From: an uncultured Lachnospiraceae bacterium
Lineage (GTDB): Bacteria > Bacillota > Clostridia > Lachnospirales > Lachnospiraceae
Assembly (NCBI GenBank): GCA_946558695.1
Contig: CAMNTQ010000009.1
Span: 1 to 64,000, forward strand
Reading direction: 5' to 3'
Length of the DNA: 64,000 bases
Shown here one piece after another: positions 58,913 to 64,000 of the stretch. A model generated the notes under the pieces. It did no database searches, was not told the origin of the DNA, and saw only the letters and a program-made list of their open reading frames with translations. Position 1 is the stretch's first letter. Every line of letters begins with the position of its first letter. A program made the position numbers and the translations under genes.

Positions 58913-58995
58913 GGTAGTATAGGCAGTGAGGAAGCGGCTGTAAAGGTTTTAAGGGAGATTACAAAAACAGTCAGGAATCTTGCGGTGTTTCCTTA
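58913..58995 (+). pseudogene. possible RelE/ParE-type toxin fragment
   Basis: GSIGSEEAAVKVLREITKTVRNLAVFP resembles the N-terminal helix pair of ParE-like toxins; no start or downstream part. Confidence 0.35.
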
Positions 58996-59006
58996 TTGGT
59001 ACATTC

Positions 59007-59366
59007 TCACTGCTTTTCCCAATTGAAGGTTCTTCTTGCATCTGCCATTGCATCGTCGATCTCTCTTGCGTGAGGGATTTTTTTTGCAATATCCGCTGCG
59101 TGAGCGGCAATTCTGGAATCCATCGGCATATGTCCGGGGGCTTCTACCATGACCGGAACATCCTTTTCCCAGGCGCGCTTAGTCAGTTCTCCAAGCCGTA
59201 CAAGCTCTTCGATCTGGCATACGTCGCCGTCGTCTGCAAGGCAGCCGGGACGGCAGGCGTCGCCCAGAGAAATCGTTACGTCATACTCACGGCAAATGTC
59301 AAGTATATCGTCGAAGTATTCGTAGAAAGGGTTTTCCTCGCCGGTGGCAAGGGCAGTATCTGCCAT
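59007..59366 (-). pseudogene. thiC: ThiC remnant with large internal deletion
   Basis: EENPFYEYFDDILDICREYDVTISLGDACRPGCLADDGDVCQIEELVRLGELTKRAWEKDVPVMVEAPGHMPMD joined directly to SRIAAHAADIAKKIPHAREIDDAMADARRTFNWEKQ. Confidence 0.85.
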
Positions 59367-59437
59367 ATTTCTCCTGCAATTTTTTACCGTGCCGCTTTGC
59401 CAAAGTTTCCTTCCATTTTCCCTTACTGGGGATCAAA

Positions 59438-59545
59438 TCAACCACCTCCCACAAAGCTGACAACTTCGATGCTGTCGCCGTCTTCCAGCATGGCCTCTTC
59501 ATACTTCGCTTTAGGGACAATATCTCCATTGCGCTCTACGGCCTT
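59438..59545 (-). pseudogene. thiS: ThiS C-terminal remnant
   Basis: VERNGDIVPKAKYEEAMLEDGDSIEVVSFVGGG; ends in the GG tail, N-terminal part absent. Confidence 0.75.
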
Positions 59546-59580
59546 CCTAAACAAACTTGCTCTTCCCAATATCTTTGTAT

Positions 59581-59670
59581 CAGGCATCCCTATGTTGGCA
59601 TTATCCAAATCAGGTTTTCGGTCGAAGGCCATGCCTTCCTCTCAGTCTGTATTGCAGGCTCCCGTCTATT
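59581..59670 (-). promoter_or_regulatory. TPP riboswitch (THI element)
   Basis: minus strand: gacGGGAGCCtgcaatacagaCTGAGAggaaggcatggccttcgaccgaaaACCTGATttGGATAATGCCAacaTAGGGA. Confidence 0.92.
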
Positions 59671-59797
59671 GAACTGTCGGTTACATTATATACAGCTTAA
59701 TCATGAATTTCAGGTGGGTTTGAAAAAATTTTCATTCAAGATGGGATGAACTGTTACAGGAAATAAACTATTAAATAGAAAAAATGTATAAACTATG

Positions 59798-59826
59798 TTG
59801 ACAAACGCAAATCATAGTGTTAAATT
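59798..59826 (+). promoter_or_regulatory. sigma-A-like promoter of the hrcA operon
   Basis: TTGACA-17 nt-TTAAAT just upstream of CIRCE. Confidence 0.6.
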
Positions 59827-59842
59827 AATACTCGAAAGATGT

Positions 59843-59869
59843 TAGCACTCAAAATCAAGGAGTGCTAAC
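59843..59869. promoter_or_regulatory. CIRCE element (HrcA operator)
   Basis: TTAGCACTC-N9-GAGTGCTAA perfect match. Confidence 0.98.
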
Positions 59870-59895
59870 AAGGAAATCTGAAAGGAGGAGGATGG

Positions 59896-60945
59896 ATGGT
59901 AACAGAGCATGGGCTAAGTGACCGGAAGCTCAAGATTCTTCATGCGATCATTAAGACATATCTGGAGACCGGAGAACCGGTAGGCTCCCGAACCATTTCT
60001 AAGTATACGGATCTGAACTTAAGTTCCGCGACGATCCGCAACGAGATGGCTGATCTGGAAGAACTGGGATTTATCATGCAGCCTCACACGTCGGCAGGAC
60101 GTATCCCTTCAGATAAAGGTTATCGGTTATATGTGGATATGCTGATGGGCGAGAAAGAGCAGGAGCTGTTAGAGAAGGAAGAGCAGATGCTTGAGAAGGC
60201 GGATAAGATGGAACATCTTCTTAAGCAGGCGGCGAAGGTGTTGGCAAGCAGCACGAATTACGCTACGATGGTTTCCACTCCTATGGGCAGCAGCAATAAG
60301 ATTAAGTTCATCCAGCTTACAATGGTGGATGCAGAACAGATCATTGCGGTAATCGTGCTCGGGGGTAACGTGATCAAGAACAAGATCATCCGGGTAGAGG
60401 AACCTCTCAGCAATGAGAATCTTCTGAAGCTGAATATGCTTCTTAACACAACCCTGAACGGCATGGCGATCGAGGAGATCAATCTTGGACTCATTGCGAG
60501 GCTTAAGGAACAGGCTGGCATCCACAGTGTAGTGGTGGGGAATGTGCTGGATGCAGTGGCGGACGCGATTCAGGTAGATGAAGATATGCAGATCTATACC
60601 AGCGGCGCTACGAATATTTTCAAGTATCCGGAACTTTCCGATAAGCAGAGCGCGCAGGAGATCATCAGCGCCTTTGAGGAGAAGCAGCAGCTCACCGAAC
60701 TGGTAACCCAGACATTGTCACAGGAGGACAATACAGGAATTCAAGTTTACATCGGCGACGAAGCGCCGGTACAGACGATGAAGGACTGCAGTGTTGTCAC
60801 CGCTACTTATGAATTGGGTGACGGGCTGAAGGGAACGATAGGGATTATCGGACCGAAGAGAATGGATTATGAACATGTATTAAAATCTATGAAGCGTCTG
60901 CAGAATGAACTGGACCAGATGTTTCACGGCGGCAAAAAAGTCTAG
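59896..60945 (+). CDS. hrcA: heat-inducible transcription repressor HrcA
   Basis: LSDRKLKILHAIIKTYLETGEPVGSRTISKYTDLNLSSATIRNEMADLEELGFI. Confidence 0.97.
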   Translation: MVTEHGLSDRKLKILHAIIKTYLETGEPVGSRTISKYTDLNLSSATIRNEMADLEELGFIMQPHTSAGRIPSDKGYRLYVDMLMGEKEQELLEKEEQMLEKADKMEHLLKQAAKVLASSTNYATMVSTPMGSSNKIKFIQLTMVDAEQIIAVIVLGGNVIKNKIIRVEEPLSNENLLKLNMLLNTTLNGMAIEEINLGLIARLKEQAGIHSVVVGNVLDAVADAIQVDEDMQIYTSGATNIFKYPELSDKQSAQEIISAFEEKQQLTELVTQTLSQEDNTGIQVYIGDEAPVQTMKDCSVVTATYELGDGLKGTIGIIGPKRMDYEHVLKSMKRLQNELDQMFHGGKKV

Positions 60946-60977
60946 TGAATAGAAAGAGTAGAAAGGTGGAATAGCTC

Positions 60978-61664
60978 TTGGAAAATCAACAGGAGAAAAG
61001 CCAGGAAGAGATGGTAAAGGAAGCGGTAGAAGAAGCAAAAAAGACAGCGGCTGCGCAGGCAGAGGACGAAATCTTAGAAGGGGAAGAGACGGAAAAGACA
61101 TCGGAGTCTGAGGAGACGCAAACGCCAGAAGATTTGGAAGAAGATGCGCCCACAGAAGGGAAGTCTGATGGGAAAGAGGGCGAAACCGCTGAAAAAAAGA
61201 GGCTCTTCGGTAAAAAGAATAAAAAAGACAAAAAAGATGAGAAGATTGAAGAACTGACAGACAGACTGACTCGTCAGATGGCGGAGTTCGATAACTTTCG
61301 CAAACGTACGGAAAAGGAAAAATCACAGATGTACGAGATAGGCGCGAAGGATATCATAGAAAAGATCCTTCCGGTGGTAGACAATTTTGAGAGAGGTCTT
61401 ATGGCTGTGAAGGAGGAAGAAAAGGATGCACCGTTTGTCCAAGGAATGGAGATGATCTATAAGCAGCTTATGACAACGCTGGAGAGCGCAGGGGTGAAGC
61501 CGATCGAAGCGAAAGGTCAGGAGTTTAATCCCGATCTGCACAATGCAGTGATGCATGTGGATGATGAGGAGCTTGGCGAGAATGTTGTTGTTGAAGAGCT
61601 CCAAAAGGGATATATGTATCGGGACTCTGTTGTCCGGTACAGCATGGTAAAAGTAGCCAATTAA
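60978..61664 (+). CDS. grpE: nucleotide exchange factor GrpE (TTG start)
   Basis: RQMAEFDNFRKRTEKEKSQMYEIGAKDIIEKILPVVDNFERGL. Confidence 0.95.
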   Translation: MENQQEKSQEEMVKEAVEEAKKTAAAQAEDEILEGEETEKTSESEETQTPEDLEEDAPTEGKSDGKEGETAEKKRLFGKKNKKDKKDEKIEELTDRLTRQMAEFDNFRKRTEKEKSQMYEIGAKDIIEKILPVVDNFERGLMAVKEEEKDAPFVQGMEMIYKQLMTTLESAGVKPIEAKGQEFNPDLHNAVMHVDDEELGENVVVEELQKGYMYRDSVVRYSMVKVAN

Positions 61665-61708
61665 CAAATCAACTTAGAACATATTAAAATTTCAGGAGGA
61701 ATCAAATC

Positions 61709-63589
61709 ATGGGAAAAATAATCGGTATTGACTTAGGTACAACAAATAGCTGTGTAGCTGTTATGGAAGGCGGACAGCCGACAGTGATCGCTAATACAGA
61801 GGGAGCGAGAACGACGCCTTCTGTAGTGGCATTTACAAAAGCAGGAGAACGTCTGGTAGGCGAGCCTGCAAAGCGTCAGGCAGTAACGAACGCAGAGAGA
61901 ACCATTTCTTCCATTAAAAGGGAGATGGGTTCGGATTACAGAGTAGCAATCGACGAGAAGAAGTATTCTCCGCAGGAGATTTCCGCTATGATCCTGCAGA
62001 AGATGAAAGCCGACGCAGAAGGATATCTCGGAGAGAAAGTTACGGAGGCAGTTATCACAGTTCCGGCTTATTTTAATGACGCGCAGCGTCAGGCTACAAA
62101 AGATGCAGGTAAGATTGCGGGTCTTGACGTAAAGCGTATCATTAACGAGCCTACGGCGGCAGCTCTTGCCTACGGACTTGACAATGAGAAAGAGCAGAAG
62201 ATCATGGTATACGACCTTGGAGGAGGTACGTTCGACGTATCCATCATCGAGATCGGCGACGGTGTCATCGAGGTTCTTTCTACGGCAGGAAACAACAGAC
62301 TGGGCGGCGATGATTTTGACCAGAAGGTTGCTGATTATATGATCGCTGAGTTTAAGAAAGAGCAGGGCGTAGATCTGTCTGCAGACAAGATGGCTATGCA
62401 GAGAATTAAAGAAGCTGCTGAGAAAGCGAAAAAAGAGCTTTCCTCCGCTACAACGACCAATATTAACCTTCCGTTTATCAGCATGAACGAGAGCGGACCG
62501 CTCCACTTTGATATGACTCTTACAAGAGCAAAATTTGACGAGTTGACAAATGATCTGGTACAGAAGACTTCCGAGCCAGTAACGAGAGCGCTCTCAGATG
62601 CCGGCGTTTCCGCATCCGAACTTGGTCAGGTACTGCTTGTCGGCGGTTCTACGCGTATCCCGGCCGTACAGGAGGAAGTAAAGCGTCTGACAGGGAAAGA
62701 GCCAAGCAAATCTCTGAACCCGGACGAGTGCGTAGCGCTCGGTGCATCCGTTCAGGGCGGTAAGCTTGCAGGCGATGCAGGCGCAGGCGATATCCTTCTT
62801 CTTGACGTAACTCCGCTGTCGCTTTCCATCGAGACAATGGGCGGCGTCGCTACGAGACTGATCGAGAGAAATACGACGATTCCGACGAAGAAGAGCCAGA
62901 TCTTCTCTACAGCGGCCGATAATCAGACGGCGGTAGATATTAACGTGGTACAGGGCGAGAGACAGTTTGCAAGAGATAACAAATCTCTCGGACAGTTCAG
63001 ACTGGACGGAATCGCACCGGCTCCGCGCGGAGTGCCGCAGATAGAGGTTACTTTCGATATCGATGCAAATGGTATCGTAAATGTATCTGCGAAAGACCTT
63101 GGAACAGGCAAAGAGCAGCATATTACCATTACGGCAGGCTCTAACATGTCGGACGAGGACATCGATAAGGCTGTAAAAGAGGCGGCCGCATTTGAGGCGC
63201 AGGACAAGAAGCGGAAAGAGGGAATCGATGCCAAGAATGACGCGGACGCGCTTGTCTTCCAGACCGAGAAGGCGCTCAGTGAGGTTGCAGATAAATTAGA
63301 CGCGGCGGATAAGACTGAAGTTGAAGCGGACTGCAAGGCGCTTAAGGACATCTTAGAGAAGATCAATATGGAAGACATCTCTGACGCACAGGTTGCGGAG
63401 ATTAAGGCCGGAACAGAAAAGCTTACGGCAAGCGCTCAGAAGGTATTTACAAAGATGTATGAGCAGGCAGGAGCCCAAGCAGGCGCGCAGGGCGCAGGAG
63501 CGAATCCGGGAGCAGGTCCGCAGGCAGGCCCGGCGCCGGAAGGCTTCCAGGGGGATGATGTAGTAGATGGAGACTATAAGGAAGTATAA
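61709..63589 (+). CDS. dnaK: chaperone DnaK
   Basis: [39 protein letters not shown]. Confidence 0.99.
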   Translation: MGKIIGIDLGTTNSCVAVMEGGQPTVIANTEGARTTPSVVAFTKAGERLVGEPAKRQAVTNAERTISSIKREMGSDYRVAIDEKKYSPQEISAMILQKMKADAEGYLGEKVTEAVITVPAYFNDAQRQATKDAGKIAGLDVKRIINEPTAAALAYGLDNEKEQKIMVYDLGGGTFDVSIIEIGDGVIEVLSTAGNNRLGGDDFDQKVADYMIAEFKKEQGVDLSADKMAMQRIKEAAEKAKKELSSATTTNINLPFISMNESGPLHFDMTLTRAKFDELTNDLVQKTSEPVTRALSDAGVSASELGQVLLVGGSTRIPAVQEEVKRLTGKEPSKSLNPDECVALGASVQGGKLAGDAGAGDILLLDVTPLSLSIETMGGVATRLIERNTTIPTKKSQIFSTAADNQTAVDINVVQGERQFARDNKSLGQFRLDGIAPAPRGVPQIEVTFDIDANGIVNVSAKDLGTGKEQHITITAGSNMSDEDIDKAVKEAAAFEAQDKKRKEGIDAKNDADALVFQTEKALSEVADKLDAADKTEVEADCKALKDILEKINMEDISDAQVAEIKAGTEKLTASAQKVFTKMYEQAGAQAGAQGAGANPGAGPQAGPAPEGFQGDDVVDGDYKEV

Positions 63590-63627
63590 GCCTTAGGTGA
63601 AAGGTTCTTTGAATCGAGTATGGAAAT

Positions 63628-63670
63628 GTTCCGGGAAACTTGGATTTTGGCAAGTTCAGTATCCCGGAAC
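63628..63670 (+). other. nested stem-loop in the dnaK-dnaJ intergenic region
   Basis: GTTCCGGGA [AACTTG gattttgg CAAGTT] cagta TCCCGGAAC. Confidence 0.7.
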
Positions 63671-63729
63671 TTCCTTGCGTTATATTTTCTTATTGTGTAC
63701 AGACTGAGAGAATAAGAAAGGGATAAATT

Positions 63730-64000
63730 ATGGCAGAATCAAAAAGAGATTATTATGAAGTGCTCGGTGTAGGAAAGGATGCAGATGATGCGGCATTGAA
63801 GAAGGCATACAGGCAGATCGCGAAAAAGTATCATCCGGATATGAATCCGGGAGATGCCGAGGCAGAGAAGAAGTTTAAAGAAGCTTCGGAGGCTTATGCA
63901 GTCTTGAGCGATCCGGAAAAACGCCGTCAGTACGACCAGTTCGGCCATGCGGCATTTGAAGGCGGAGCAGGCGGAGCGGGAGGCTTTGGAGGCTTTGACT
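63730..64000 (+). CDS. dnaJ: chaperone DnaJ (5' part; truncated by window end)
   Basis: [76 protein letters not shown]. Confidence 0.98.
   Translation, partial: MAESKRDYYEVLGVGKDADDAALKKAYRQIAKKYHPDMNPGDAEAEKKFKEASEAYAVLSDPEKRRQYDQFGHAAFEGGAGGAGGFGGFD

Noticed and set aside
59299-59529. 76-aa minus-strand ORF
   Set aside because: Out-of-frame read across the thiS and thiC remnants; no recognisable domain.
59547-59632. Full-length ThiS N-terminus (MAFDRKPDLDNANIGMPDTKIL...)
   Set aside because: This stretch is the translated 3' half of the TPP riboswitch, not ThiS sequence.
61733-62506. 257-aa minus-strand ORF
   Set aside because: Antisense to dnaK; spurious.

Overview
The window is Firmicutes chromosome, probably a spore-forming Lachnospiraceae-like organism (spoIVA present, Gram-positive gene content; taxon is inferred). 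Most of it is ordinary core sequence: deoD/cdd, leuB-ilvD-ilvB-serC-serA, prs, der-plsY-gpsA-spoIVA, ilvE, hslO, nadE, and the CIRCE-hrcA-grpE-dnaK-dnaJ heat-shock operon. The accessory part is about 2.1-20.6 kb. In order it holds: (i) a tyrosine recombinase gene split by an A9 tract and flanked by 27-bp inverted copies of a recombination-site-like sequence; (ii) a TnpB-family protein whose three RuvC catalytic acidic positions all appear substituted (D->A, E->K, D->K) while its zinc finger is kept, i.e. a nuclease-dead, TldR-like RNA-guided protein candidate, followed by about 350 nt of structured non-coding DNA with two copies of one hairpin motif; (iii) a surface or protein glycan cluster (CDP-glycerol-type transferases, heptose pathway, CDP-alditol pathway, methyltransferases) containing a G11 tract that currently frameshifts a methyltransferase. 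Together these suggest a multi-layer phase-variable glycan locus with a domesticated TnpB. Elsewhere I note an orphan TPP riboswitch in front of collapsed thiS/thiC remnants, an array of TetR-type operators, a GntR-type palindromic promoter, and a heptad-repeat minisatellite protein. No tRNA, rRNA or CRISPR array was recognised. All calls come from reading sequence and the ORF track; no database search was run.
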